Assembly (NCBI GenBank): GCA_947625365.1
Contig: CANQNZ010000016.1
Coordinates: 1 to 17,306 of the forward strand
Reading direction: 5' to 3'
Length of the DNA: 17,306 bases
From: an uncultured Bacilli bacterium
GTDB taxonomy: Bacteria > Bacillota_I > Bacilli_A > RF39 > UBA660
Shown here: piece after piece, positions 1 to 7,678 of the stretch
How the letters are laid out: each line of letters opens with the position of its first letter
Position numbering within the stretch: the first letter of the stretch is position 1
Made by a program: the position numbers and the translations under genes
Notes under the pieces: model-generated
What the model was told of the DNA's origin: nothing
Seen by the model: the letters and a program-made list of their open reading frames with translations, nothing else
Database searches by the model: none

Positions 1-6
1 CTTCAT
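1..6 (-). CDS. 5' end (two codons) of a surface-protein gene running off the left edge
   Basis: Only ATG AAG (Met-Lys) is inside the window. The start is supported by a perfect AAGGAGGT ribosome binding site at 17-24, 10 bases upstream, and by a complete promoter. The control region from here to about 137 is nearly identical to that of the 510-aa SipW/TasA-type surface protein at 11733-13265, which also begins ATG AAG. I infer that the missing gene is a paralogue of that protein. The product itself cannot be seen. Confidence 0.7.
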
Positions 7-42
7 TATTATTTTGACCTCCTTGGTATATTATTTATTTCA

Positions 43-75
43 ATTATACCCCCCCCCCCGGAGTGTCATTGTCAA
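43..75 (-). promoter_or_regulatory. Sigma-A promoter with an 11-base poly-G run in the spacer (putative phase-variable switch)
   Basis: On the minus strand, TTGACA (70-75) and TATAAT (43-48) are both perfect consensus boxes. The 21-base spacer (49-69) holds 11 consecutive G (C at 49-59 on plus). A spacer of 17 would need seven G. A second -35-like box, ATGACA (64-69), gives a 15-base spacer. Poly-C/G runs between -35 and -10 cause phase variation in known systems such as Bordetella fim and Neisseria porA/opc. Switching here is inference. Confidence 0.8.
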
Positions 76-131
76 CACAAATTATCTGCCACTGAGTTTG
101 CAGTTTACATTTAGTCAAAATAACGGGCATT

Positions 132-155
132 AAAAAACATTGATTTTACTCAATG
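132..155 (-). terminator. Intrinsic terminator of the dockerin-cohesin operon
   Basis: A 6-bp stem, CATTGA (138-143) with TCAATG (150-155), and a 6-base loop lies just after the cohesin-gene stop. On the minus strand it is followed by six T (A at 132-137). It separates the operon from the next promoter. Confidence 0.7.
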
Positions 156-156
156 C

Positions 157-1101
157 TTATATTCTTTTAAATTTATTAAACTTATTTCGGAATACGAATA
201 ATCCTACACTAAATACTCCTACTGCAATTACTAAAAGGCCAACTTTATATACTCCTGTTGGTGGTACTTCTTGGTTTGATTTCTCTACTGGTGCTCCATG
301 TTTTATATTTATTGTATACACAGATACATTGCCACTTTCTGATGTTACTTTTACTGTAACTTTATTTTTATTGGCTATATTTTGTTTCCCTGCCCCTGTT
401 ACAGTAGCTTTTGCACTTTTGGCTTCTGCTTTTATATTTATTTCTGTTGCTTCTGTTGTTATTTCATATTCAAAAATATCTGGTTTAAATTTTGGTGTCA
501 TTGTTGCATTTTCTATTTCTAAAGATTTTAATGAACATTCTGCATCTTTTGGTTCTGTTGTACTACTTCCCCCAGAACCTCCACTTCCTCCAGAATTGCC
601 GCTTCCCCCTGTAGGATTTCCTGTATTACTTTCACTTGTTCCAGAACTTTGTCTTTCTTTTACTGTAAATGTAAATTCTACATTTCCTTCTTCTTCATCT
701 GCTTCATCAGAGTCTATTGAATATGTTACTTCCGTAAAACTAAGCTTTGCTCCTTCTAAGGCTGTTGCCTTAATTTTTATTGTTCCTAATTTAGTTCTTC
801 CACTATACCCTGTTCCATTTGCTATTGCTATTGCATTTCCATTTACCAATGATGTACTCCAACTTGGACTTGTTGATACTTTAAATTCCTCAAATGTTAC
901 ATTTTCTCCTGTTACTTTTCCCTGAACTCCTTTTATTTGATGACTTTCTTTAACATCTGCATATAAATTACATGTTTTACTTTCGTTTATTATTAATTCG
1001 CTACAATCAATTGATAAACTTACATTTTCTGTTGCATGTACTTTAAATGGGAGTAATAATATTGCTAAAATTAATATTACATATACATTCTTCTTTTTCA
1101 T
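157..1101 (-). CDS. Cohesin-domain surface protein with sortase-type C-terminus
   Basis: This 314-aa protein is predicted to be wall-anchored. Residues 1-23 form a signal peptide (lysines, hydrophobic core, VHA then T). Residues 25-148 are beta-rich and read as a cohesin-type domain. A Ser/Gly-rich linker spans 151-185. Residues 189-268 match the cadherin-like beta-sandwich pattern (the SLKSLEIENATMTPKFKP start is typical). The end has VPPTG (279-283, a variant of LPXTG), a hydrophobic segment (about 286-304) and a basic tail, the layout of a sortase substrate. The ribosome binding site GAGGTGG is 4 bases before ATG. The gene follows a dockerin gene with a 10-base gap and shares its promoter. 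Cohesins bind dockerins in cellulosomes and surface assemblies, so this protein could hold its neighbour on the wall. The cohesin call rests on pattern and context; the anchor is clearer. Confidence 0.72.
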   Translation of the reverse strand: MKKKNVYVILILAILLLPFKVHATENVSLSIDCSELIINESKTCNLYADVKESHQIKGVQGKVTGENVTFEEFKVSTSPSWSTSLVNGNAIAIANGTGYSGRTKLGTIKIKATALEGAKLSFTEVTYSIDSDEADEEEGNVEFTFTVKERQSSGTSESNTGNPTGGSGNSGGSGGSGGSSTTEPKDAECSLKSLEIENATMTPKFKPDIFEYEITTEATEINIKAEAKSAKATVTGAGKQNIANKNKVTVKVTSESGNVSVYTINIKHGAPVEKSNQEVPPTGVYKVGLLVIAVGVFSVGLFVFRNKFNKFKRI

Positions 1102-1111
1102 ACTTCCACCT

Positions 1112-2947
1112 CTAATTATTTAAACCTACAATAATACCTAACATAGCTGTTACATCATTTACTGCTATATTTCCATCATTGTTCATATCTGCTGCTTTTG
1201 TTAATAATTCATTCATATTATTACCCATAAAACTCAAATTTCCTAAAGCTTGGGTGGCATCAGATATGTTAGTTCTGCCTGTACCATGTAAATCCCCTTT
1301 AACAACTATTCTATATGATAATTTTAATTCACTGGAATACACTAACATACCTGTTTTTACTTTTCCTGTTGTTACTTCTTCTCCTCCTGTAACATTTTCT
1401 CCGCTTTCATCAAGTTGGGCATCTTTAGAATATATTTTAGCATTTAATGTTGCAAAATTTTCTTTGAATGTAGATAAGTCAGTATCAGTTGTTATATTTG
1501 ATATATAGCTTGTATTATCGGTTGTTTCTATTTTGTATTTTGATTCAGTTTTTAATTTTATTGGATTAGTTACAATTTTTTTAGTTACAGTATCAGATAC
1601 GTTACCAGCTTTATCTATTACTCTAAATTGATACTCTTTATTAACTTCATCGGTAGAAAAAGTTTTAAAATTATTATTATTTTCAAAATCTTTCCATTCA
1701 TTATTTGAAACGGCAGCTGCTAACTTATATTGAAATTTATTTACTCCTGAAAGATTACTTTGGTCCTGAGCATTAATAATTACTTTAGTAGTTTCATCGC
1801 CAATTTCTTCTTTTATATCTACTATTGATGGTTTTTCATTATCATATAAAATTAATAGTGGTTTAGATGTTTCGCTTCCATTTGATTTATCTTCTTTTGA
1901 AATTTTTCGAGTATAAAGATAATTTGGCCCCGGTTTTAAAGTTTCGTTATCAATAGGCATCCAACCTTTGGTATTACCGCATTCATTATAAGTTCCTGTT
2001 AATTTTGTCCATAAAGATTGATCATTTAAATACTCTGTATTTATTACTGAGTTTTTTGTATCTAACCAATATATATACTGATACTCCTCATTATCTAAGT
2101 CTTCATTGGTAATTGAAAAACAAATATTACCATTTCTGCTTTCGGCATTATACCAGTTATTCTCAGTATCATGGCTATCTGCAAATTTAGGTTTACTTGG
2201 CGTATTATATCTTGTATAAATTGCATCCATTTCTCGTCCAAAGCCAAAATCAACTGATCTATATTTCTCATTATTTTTAACATAGGCAATATCAATACAA
2301 TATCTTTTATTTTCGGCTAAATTTGATATTTTAAAAGATAACTGGCTTAATGGTATATTTTTAAATTTATAATCATTTAAATCACTTATTGAGTGATGAT
2401 CGTTGCACTCGTCTCCCTCGTAATATGTGACATTATAATAATCAGCATTACTATCATTAACAGTGTTATTTAATAATTCAGACATTGGAACAATTAAGCT
2501 ATTATTTGTTTTCAATATTGTGTTGTGAGCAAAGCCACTGCTAACTACATATACATATACTTCTTTACTATATTCCCCTTTTTTTATTCTTATCATAAAA
2601 TTTTGAGCCATATCAGTTCCATAAACTCTACCATTTTCATCAATCGTTATAGAATTAATATTATATTCATCACTTAAAATTTCATATGTAAATCCCGTTG
2701 TTTTATCATCACCTAAATATTCATCACTCATTCTAGGATTTAAATCTATCGTTTCATTCGTATTAACTTTACAATATGTGCAATCTGTTAAAATTTCACC
2801 AGGAGCGGATGCAAGTTTTTTTATTTTTGTAGTGTTATCTTTATTATTAAAAATTCCTATTTTATTATCACTTACAATAAAAAATACGCCAATTAAAAGA
2901 ATTAAAGTAAAAATTATTTTGCGTTTTTTTATTATTTTCCTTAACAT
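1112..2947 (-). CDS. Secreted multi-domain protein with C-terminal dockerin
   Basis: The protein is 611 aa from the chosen ATG. This start has a ribosome binding site (AGGTGA) and sits about 15 bases after the predicted transcription start; the longer frame to 3001 would start upstream of the promoter at a TTG. Residues 1-26 are basic then hydrophobic (signal peptide or anchor). The middle holds beta-rich modules, including an Ig-like domain at about 373-459 (PSIVDIKEE to DKAGNVSD). The last about 62 residues are a type I dockerin with two calcium-binding-loop repeats. The first (GDLHGTGRTNISD) is degenerate, with His and Thr at loop positions 3 and 5; the second (ADMNNDGNIAVND) is good. No catalytic domain is recognised. 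The next gene encodes the matching cohesin, so a surface complex is likely. The promoter contains a 9-base G run. Confidence 0.8.
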   Translation of the reverse strand: MLRKIIKKRKIIFTLILLIGVFFIVSDNKIGIFNNKDNTTKIKKLASAPGEILTDCTYCKVNTNETIDLNPRMSDEYLGDDKTTGFTYEILSDEYNINSITIDENGRVYGTDMAQNFMIRIKKGEYSKEVYVYVVSSGFAHNTILKTNNSLIVPMSELLNNTVNDSNADYYNVTYYEGDECNDHHSISDLNDYKFKNIPLSQLSFKISNLAENKRYCIDIAYVKNNEKYRSVDFGFGREMDAIYTRYNTPSKPKFADSHDTENNWYNAESRNGNICFSITNEDLDNEEYQYIYWLDTKNSVINTEYLNDQSLWTKLTGTYNECGNTKGWMPIDNETLKPGPNYLYTRKISKEDKSNGSETSKPLLILYDNEKPSIVDIKEEIGDETTKVIINAQDQSNLSGVNKFQYKLAAAVSNNEWKDFENNNNFKTFSTDEVNKEYQFRVIDKAGNVSDTVTKKIVTNPIKLKTESKYKIETTDNTSYISNITTDTDLSTFKENFATLNAKIYSKDAQLDESGENVTGGEEVTTGKVKTGMLVYSSELKLSYRIVVKGDLHGTGRTNISDATQALGNLSFMGNNMNELLTKAADMNNDGNIAVNDVTAMLGIIVGLNN

Positions 2948-2968
2948 ATTTTCACCTACTCTAAACCA

Positions 2969-2998
2969 ATTATACCCCCCCCCAGGTCTTATTGTCAA
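2969..2998 (-). promoter_or_regulatory. Sigma-A promoter with a 9-base poly-G run in the spacer (dockerin-cohesin operon)
   Basis: Minus-strand TTGACA (2993-2998) and TATAAT (2969-2974) are perfect boxes with an 18-base spacer that includes nine G (C at 2975-2983). A spacer of 17 would need eight G. The flanks differ from those of the copies at 43-75 and 13302-13332, so only the design is shared. Phase variation of the operon is inferred. Confidence 0.8.
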
Positions 2999-3163
2999 CA
3001 AAAGGCTTTTATCAATGTAAATAAATTTGTAAACTTATAATTTAAAACGTAAACATAATAGTATTAGATAAATAAGGCAAATAATGTGATATAAATTTAA
3101 ATTCTTTTTAAAGGTTAATATTATATTTTACAAATTGCATTCATTATAGTTGTTAATTAAATG

Positions 3164-3186
3164 TAAAAAAGTCCTAAATTAGGACT
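3164..3186 (-). terminator. Intrinsic terminator after sigE
   Basis: A 7-bp stem, AGTCCTA (3170-3176) with TAGGACT (3180-3186), overlaps the sigE stop codon and is followed on the minus strand by a run of T (A at 3165-3170). The region from here to the dockerin promoter (about 3002-3164) shows no gene. Confidence 0.75.
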
Positions 3187-3877
3187 ATACATTCATAATA
3201 CTTTGCAATTTAGCAATTACCTTTTTTTCAATTCGCGAAATATAAGATTGAGATATTCCTAGTATTTCCGCCACTTCTTTTTGAGTATATTCTTCGGTAT
3301 TATTTAAACCATATCTTAAAATCATAATTTGTTTTTCTCTTTTATCTAAAGCATTTAAATGCTTTGATAAAACTTGTTTATCAAGTTTATCTTCAAAGGA
3401 TTTTATAACAATATCATTATCTGTGCCTAAAATATCTTCTAAATGTAATTCATTTCCTTCCGAATCATAATTTAAAGCATCTTCAAAAGAAATCTCGCCT
3501 CTTCTTTTTTTATTTTTTCTTAAAAACATTAGTATTTCATTAGCTACACAACGTGAAGCATAAGTAGCTAGTTTTATATTTTTATCGAGTTTATAAGTTT
3601 TTATACCCTTAATTAAACCGATTGAACCAATACTAACTAAATCTTCAATATCATATCCCGTATTTTCATACTTTTTCGCTAAAAATACAACTAATCTTAA
3701 ATTATGTTCTATTAATTTATTACGCGCATTAATATCACCCTTTTGGGCTTTAATAATATAATCTAATTCTTCTTGTTTATCTAAAGGAGGTGGCAATATA
3801 TCAGTACTACCTACAAAGAAACATTCTCTATATTTTTCTTTTAATCGTTTTAATAACTCTTTTACTTTTTTTAACAT
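3185..3877 (-). CDS. sigE: RNA polymerase sporulation sigma factor sigma-E (pro-sigma-E)
   Basis: Sigma-E directs early mother-cell transcription during endospore formation. The 230-aa product is close to the 239 aa of the Bacillus subtilis protein. The N-terminal stretch before GSTDILPPPLDKQEE matches the family's pro-region, which SpoIIGA removes. Region 2 is plain (NLRLVVFLAKKYENTGYDIE, then LVSIGSIGLIKGIKTY, then KLATYASRCVANEILMFLRK). Region 4 carries the helix-turn-helix YTQKEVAEILGISQSYISRI. The gene overlaps spoIIGA by 7 bases, so the protease and its substrate are translationally coupled as in Bacillus. The usual next gene, sigG, is absent; a terminator and the surface locus follow. 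Confidence 0.95.
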   Translation of the reverse strand: MLKKVKELLKRLKEKYRECFFVGSTDILPPPLDKQEELDYIIKAQKGDINARNKLIEHNLRLVVFLAKKYENTGYDIEDLVSIGSIGLIKGIKTYKLDKNIKLATYASRCVANEILMFLRKNKKRRGEISFEDALNYDSEGNELHLEDILGTDNDIVIKSFEDKLDKQVLSKHLNALDKREKQIMILRYGLNNTEEYTQKEVAEILGISQSYISRIEKKVIAKLQSIMNV

Positions 3878-4668
3878 TCTATCATCTCCCTTAATTGATT
3901 ATTTAAAATACATTCAATACCATTTAGTTTAAAATCTTTATCACTTAAACCAATTAATATATTTTTAATTAATTTATTATTTATATATACTTCTTTAGAC
4001 TTAATACATTCTAGTAAACCATGATTATTTAAAGAATTATAGGGTACGTATATAGGGCTACGAATATCAACTTTTTTATCTATTAACTTTCTATTTAATA
4101 AAATAATTATTTTATTACTAATAGGGTCTTTTAAATTATTACCAGTATCTAAATATCCTGTTACTTCTAACTTATAATTATTTTTAAATATTATCTTTAA
4201 ATTATAATAATTACTAAATTCACTTTTTAATAACTTTTGTTCTTTAATATAAATATAGATAACTAAAGGACTAATTAGAACTAAAAAAATAATATTTGCA
4301 GAAAGACCTTTGTGAAAAAAGATTAATCCTTCCTTTTTATAAGCAAAACTATTATTTAAAAAATATAAAAAACCACCAAGCATAGCACTTACTATATATA
4401 AAGTTAAAAAGTTTTTAAAATAATATCTAATATTTTTAAAACCAAAAGAAAGTAATACCATGATAAGACTAATTAATAATTTAAAACAAAATAATTCTAA
4501 ACTATTTAATTTTAAAAATAATAAAAATATACTTAAACTGCCAAATAATGCCCCTATTAAAATGCGCCATATTTTGACATTTCGCTTTAATATAATCTTA
4601 ACGGCTAAGAGCAATAAAAAATCAAAAGCTAGGTTTAAAAAGAAAACTAAATCTAAATATACTATCAT
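3871..4668 (-). CDS. spoIIGA: Sporulation sigma-E processing aspartic protease SpoIIGA
   Basis: SpoIIGA is a membrane protease that cleaves the pro-sequence of sigma-E at the sporulation septum, and sigE is the next gene. Residues 1-141 contain about five transmembrane segments and begin MIVYLDLVFFLN, typical of the family. The cytoplasmic half carries GYLDTGNNLKDP with the aspartic-protease motif DTGN at 174-177. I chose the ATG at 4668 over the upstream TTG at 4680 because GGTGAT serves as its ribosome binding site and the family begins here. Length 265 aa, slightly short but normal. A promoter-like pair lies just upstream at 4686-4718. Confidence 0.93.
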   Translation of the reverse strand: MIVYLDLVFFLNLAFDFLLLLAVKIILKRNVKIWRILIGALFGSLSIFLLFLKLNSLELFCFKLLISLIMVLLSFGFKNIRYYFKNFLTLYIVSAMLGGFLYFLNNSFAYKKEGLIFFHKGLSANIIFLVLISPLVIYIYIKEQKLLKSEFSNYYNLKIIFKNNYKLEVTGYLDTGNNLKDPISNKIIILLNRKLIDKKVDIRSPIYVPYNSLNNHGLLECIKSKEVYINNKLIKNILIGLSDKDFKLNGIECILNNQLREMIEC

Positions 4669-4685
4669 GTCTATCACCAAATAAA

Positions 4686-4718
4686 ATTATAAAAAAAACA
4701 TAGAATAAACTATGTCAT
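4686..4718 (-). promoter_or_regulatory. Possible spoIIGA promoter with long (21-base) spacer
   Basis: Minus-strand ATGACA (4713-4718) and TATAAT (4686-4691) are 21 bases apart, and the predicted transcript would start about 10 bases before the spoIIGA ATG. The Bacillus spoIIG promoter also has an overlong spacer (22) and needs Spo0A. I see no clear TGNCGAA 0A box here. In such AT-rich DNA the match could be chance. Confidence 0.4.
4691..4715 (-). terminator. Weak intrinsic terminator before spoIIGA
   Basis: A 6-bp stem ACATAG (4698-4703) / CTATGT (4710-4715) with a 6-base loop is followed on the minus strand by seven to eight T. It would end the murG-ftsQ-queH transcript just ahead of spoIIGA. 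It lies inside the spacer of the possible spoIIGA promoter. Confidence 0.55.
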
Positions 4719-4727
4719 ATTTTGGTT

Positions 4728-5147
4728 TTATTTTTTAGAAATTTTTTTCACAAATAACATTACAAAATGAAAACTTAAAATTAAAGCAAAAGCTAAATAA
4801 TAACTAAACGCCAGACGTTTTTTTAATATATATGGTAAAAATAATAAGAAAGCTAAAATATAAACAAAAATAAGTTTTAAAAATTCTTTTTTAAGTGATA
4901 TTTTATTTTTTATATTTTTATCATATAGTTTATTAACTAAAAGATATAAAGTGATAGTAAAAAATAATAATTTATTAACTAAAACTGCTTTATAAGTAGA
5001 AAAGTAAACAAAAATACCTACTAATATTAAAGTGTCAAAGCGAAATAAATCTTTGCCTTTTTTCTCATTTAATATTTCATCTTTAGTTAAGAAATATAAA
5101 TAAAATAAGTAAGGAATAATACTTACATAAGTCATTAATGTATTCAT
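4728..5147 (-). CDS. Small multi-pass membrane protein, function unknown
   Basis: The 139-aa protein is almost all hydrophobic, with about four membrane segments (approximately residues 5-20, 38-53, 57-73 and 88-135, the last possibly two helices) and basic loops. I do not recognise a family. Its ATG overlaps the queH stop as ATGA, so it is translationally coupled to queH and is the last gene of the murG-ftsQ-queH transcript. Co-transcription with queH would fit a membrane role for a queuosine-related compound, but nothing in the sequence shows this. Confidence 0.7.
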   Translation of the reverse strand: MNTLMTYVSIIPYLFYLYFLTKDEILNEKKGKDLFRFDTLILVGIFVYFSTYKAVLVNKLLFFTITLYLLVNKLYDKNIKNKISLKKEFLKLIFVYILAFLLFLPYILKKRLAFSYYLAFALILSFHFVMLFVKKISKK

Positions 5148-5761
5148 TTTTCATCTTCCTTTTTAGAGTATATACAACCACAATAGTTTTGACGGTATAA
5201 ATTATATTTTGAGGATAGTTCAATACTTTTTTTATAACCATCTTTCTTTTTAAAATCAGATACTAGATATTTTATATGATATAACTTTTCTAGTTTTAAA
5301 CCTATTTCATTTAATTTTTGACTATTTTTATAAGGGCTAACCGTTAAAGTAGTACCAAAATAATCGAAGTTATTTTCTTGGGCTTTAGCTGCCGCATAGG
5401 AAAGTCGAAGTTCATAGCATTTAAAACAGCGGGCTCCACCCTCTTTTTCTTTTTCTAAATTTAAAGTAATTTCATGAAATTTTTCATTATCATAATCACA
5501 ATCTAAAATATCTAATTTATGAGGACTATTTAACTTTTTTAATAATCTTTTTTGTTCATCTTTTCTTTTAATATATTCTTCATATGGTTCAATATTAGGA
5601 TTATAATATAAAACAGTAATATCAAAATAAGGCATTAATGTAGTAATTACATAAGATGAACATGGTGCACAACAAGAATGTAGTAATAATTTAGGAACTA
5701 CTTTTGTTTGTTTTATTTCTTCAATAATTTTTTCCATTTCTAAATTATAATTTGTTTTCAT
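5144..5761 (-). CDS. queH: Epoxyqueuosine reductase QueH
   Basis: QueH performs the last step of tRNA queuosine synthesis, reducing epoxyqueuosine to queuosine at the wobble base, and is an unrelated alternative to QueG. The 205-aa product has the family cysteines: HSCCAPCSS (Cys30, Cys31, Cys34), ARCFKCYELRL (Cys112, Cys115) and NYCGC (Cys194, Cys196), expected to bind an iron-sulfur cluster and a second metal. FDYFGTTLTVSPYKN is also typical. I chose the ATG at 5761, not 5803, because GGGTGG lies just upstream and the longer frame would overlap ftsQ by 32 bases. The gap to ftsQ is 10 bases. No other queuosine gene is in the window. Confidence 0.92.
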   Translation of the reverse strand: MKTNYNLEMEKIIEEIKQTKVVPKLLLHSCCAPCSSYVITTLMPYFDITVLYYNPNIEPYEEYIKRKDEQKRLLKKLNSPHKLDILDCDYDNEKFHEITLNLEKEKEGGARCFKCYELRLSYAAAKAQENNFDYFGTTLTVSPYKNSQKLNEIGLKLEKLYHIKYLVSDFKKKDGYKKSIELSSKYNLYRQNYCGCIYSKKEDEK

Positions 5762-5771
5762 AAAACCACCC

Positions 5772-6482
5772 TTAATATGATTGGAAATAAAAATTTTCTT
5801 CATTACTACTATCTAAGTATAAACTACCTTTTTGATTATTTAAAGTAGAATATATTTCTTCATAATGATTTAAATTTTTAATATTTATTAAATTAGCATA
5901 TACTGTATTAGTATCATTCATGCGCAATATAAAACGCGTTTCATCAATAACCTCTTCATTACTTTTAGAAGGAGAATATTCTATTTCACTTATTGATGAT
6001 AAAACATCATCATCGATTTTTAAAATTGCTTTAGTTAGTTTTTTATAAATATGGTCTGGAACATAATTAATTAAGGTAGGTACGCCTTTATATATATTAT
6101 TATCTTCTATTTCAATATTTCCTTCTAAAACAATTTTTTTATTATTTAAATTATAAAATAAAATTTTATATTCATCTATTTCTAAAGTTAGTTTACCAAA
6201 AATATTTTTTTTCACTTTAACATCTTTAACTAAAGGAATTTTTTTTAATTTCTTTTTAATACTTCTACTCGTAATTTTAAATATTGAGGGATAATCTTTT
6301 ATTTCGGCAGCATTAATTATTTCATTATCTGTAATCAAATTAGTTCCTTTAATATAGATATTTTTAATAGGCATTTTAAAAATATAATATAAACTATATA
6401 CTAGAATGTATAAAACTAATAATAAAATTATTAATCTTTTAAAACTAAATTTTTTAACCTTTACTTTTTTAGTTGCTGCCAT
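5772..6482 (-). CDS. ftsQ: Cell-division protein FtsQ/DivIB
   Basis: This is a bitopic divisome protein that joins FtsL and FtsB/DivIC at the septum. The 236-aa product has a basic cytoplasmic start (about 1-15), one membrane segment (about 17-36) and a POTRA domain (MPIKNIYIKGTNLITDNEII through PLVKDVKVKKN, about 36-100) followed by the beta domain. Gene-specific ribosome binding site AAGGTGAT stands 4 bases before ATG. It lies 31 bases after murG. In the usual dcw cluster it precedes ftsA; here it follows ftsZ and murG. Confidence 0.88.
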   Translation of the reverse strand: MAATKKVKVKKFSFKRLIILLLVLYILVYSLYYIFKMPIKNIYIKGTNLITDNEIINAAEIKDYPSIFKITSRSIKKKLKKIPLVKDVKVKKNIFGKLTLEIDEYKILFYNLNNKKIVLEGNIEIEDNNIYKGVPTLINYVPDHIYKKLTKAILKIDDDVLSSISEIEYSPSKSNEEVIDETRFILRMNDTNTVYANLINIKNLNHYEEIYSTLNNQKGSLYLDSSNEENFYFQSY

Positions 6483-6513
6483 GTTATCACCTTAATTTTA
6501 TTTTTAAGCCAAC

Positions 6514-7587
6514 CTATTTTTCTATAAGTTTATTATATATTAATTCACTAGCATTAGTAACTGCCATTTTTTTCATATTATCTTTTATAATAGCTATTTT
6601 TGTCTCATTATTAATGATTTCATTAATAGTTTGTTTTAAAAGGTCACTAGTTAAATCATTTTCTAAAATCATTAAACCGGCATTATTTTCTTTAAGAGCT
6701 AAAGCATTATAATACTGGTGATTATTAGCTACATAGGGACTAGGAATAAAAATCGCTGGCAGTTGCAAAGCTAAAAGTTCACTGATGGTACTAGCTCCTG
6801 CTCTTGTGACAATTAAATCTGCACTTTTCATTAATGAAGATAAGTTATCATAGTAAGGAATAACTTTAACATTTTCAGGAAAAGTTACATCTTTAACAAA
6901 ATTATCATATAAGTTTTTACCCGTTATATATAATACTTCATAATCATCGTTAAAGTTAATTAAATAATCTTTTAATTTAGCATTTATAGTAGAGCTCCCT
7001 AACGAACCACAAACACATACAACTAATTTTTTATTTTTTTTAATTCCTAACTTTGTTTTATCAGCTGCTACTACCCCTAAAGCATTTTCGCCGCAGGGAT
7101 TACCACTATAAAAAACATTAGAATTATTTTTAAAATATTTTAAGCTTTCTTTAAAAGATACTCCCACTAAACTGCATTTTTTAGCTAGAGCTAAATTGGA
7201 TTTGCCAGGGATAGAATTTTGCTCATGAATAAAAGTTTTAATACCTAGTTTATTTGCCGCACTAATAACGGGATAAGTTACATATCCTCCCGTACCTATA
7301 ACTATATTTGGTTTAAATTCTTGCATTATTTTTAAACATTTTTGGCGAGCTTTTAAAATTAGACTAATGTTTTTAAAATCTCTTTTTATATTTGTTTTAC
7401 TAAAGCCATATATTTCTAAAGCTTCATATTTTATATTATTAGCAGGAATAATATCTTTTTCCATACGATTATGTGTACCAATATATAAAATATCTAAATC
7501 TTTTTCTTTTTCTTTAAATTTATTTATAATTGCTAAAGCAGGATAAATATGGCCTCCTGTTCCCCCAGCACTAACAATAATCCTCAT
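6514..7587 (-). CDS. murG: UDP-N-acetylglucosamine transferase MurG
   Basis: MurG adds GlcNAc to lipid I to give lipid II, at the inner face of the membrane. The 357-aa product has the normal length and the two-domain GT-B pattern. The N-terminal glycine loop AGGTGGHIYPAL is at residues 7-18 and HEQNSIPGKSN is in the acceptor domain. The C-terminal donor site has TRAGASTISELLALQLPAIFIPSPYVANNHQ. Ribosome binding site GGTGG precedes the ATG. A terminator separates it from ftsZ, so it needs its own promoter; a TATAAT lies at 7604-7609 but no good -35 is seen. It heads a murG-ftsQ-queH-membrane protein unit. Confidence 0.95.
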   Translation of the reverse strand: MRIIVSAGGTGGHIYPALAIINKFKEKEKDLDILYIGTHNRMEKDIIPANNIKYEALEIYGFSKTNIKRDFKNISLILKARQKCLKIMQEFKPNIVIGTGGYVTYPVISAANKLGIKTFIHEQNSIPGKSNLALAKKCSLVGVSFKESLKYFKNNSNVFYSGNPCGENALGVVAADKTKLGIKKNKKLVVCVCGSLGSSTINAKLKDYLINFNDDYEVLYITGKNLYDNFVKDVTFPENVKVIPYYDNLSSLMKSADLIVTRAGASTISELLALQLPAIFIPSPYVANNHQYYNALALKENNAGLMILENDLTSDLLKQTINEIINNETKIAIIKDNMKKMAVTNASELIYNKLIEK

Positions 7588-7656
7588 TTAAACCACCTAT
7601 TTAATTATACTATACTTTCTAACTTTTAGCATTATATTAGAAATTAGCAGTGTAAA

Positions 7657-7678
7657 GAAAAAGATGCCTTCGCATCTT
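7657..7678 (-). terminator. Intrinsic terminator after ftsZ
   Basis: A 7-bp stem AAGATGC (7661-7667) / GCATCTT (7672-7678) with a 4-base loop overlaps the ftsZ stop. On the minus strand it is followed by T-rich sequence (A-rich 7654-7662). Confidence 0.8.

Larger units (their letters stand above)
1..137. repeat. Duplicated control region, copy 1 (partner at 13260-13387)
   Basis: From start codon through ribosome binding site, -10, poly-G spacer, -35 and about 60 further upstream bases, this stretch matches 13260-13387. Differences are a few substitutions, two bases in the C run (11 versus 9) and a short indel near 102-114. A conserved 17-base block lies at 85-101 (partner 13342-13358), upstream of the -35. 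Both copies are in the same orientation. Confidence 0.88.

Noticed and set aside
140..925. Long open frame on the plus strand opposite the cohesin gene
   Set aside because: No ribosome binding site, low-complexity hydrophobic composition, and fully explained by the biased codon use of the minus-strand gene; the same holds for the plus-strand frames at 1179, 4460, 6473, 7834, 8458 and 8616.
2948..3001. Extended reading frame of the dockerin gene that translates the G run as Pro-Gly-Gly-Gly
   Set aside because: Its TTG start lies upstream of the -35 box, so it would not be on the transcript; the ATG at 2947 has a good ribosome binding site and begins a signal-like segment.
5762..5803. queH starting at 5803
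   Set aside because: It would overlap ftsQ by 32 bases and lacks a ribosome binding site; the start at 5761 has one and matches the family.
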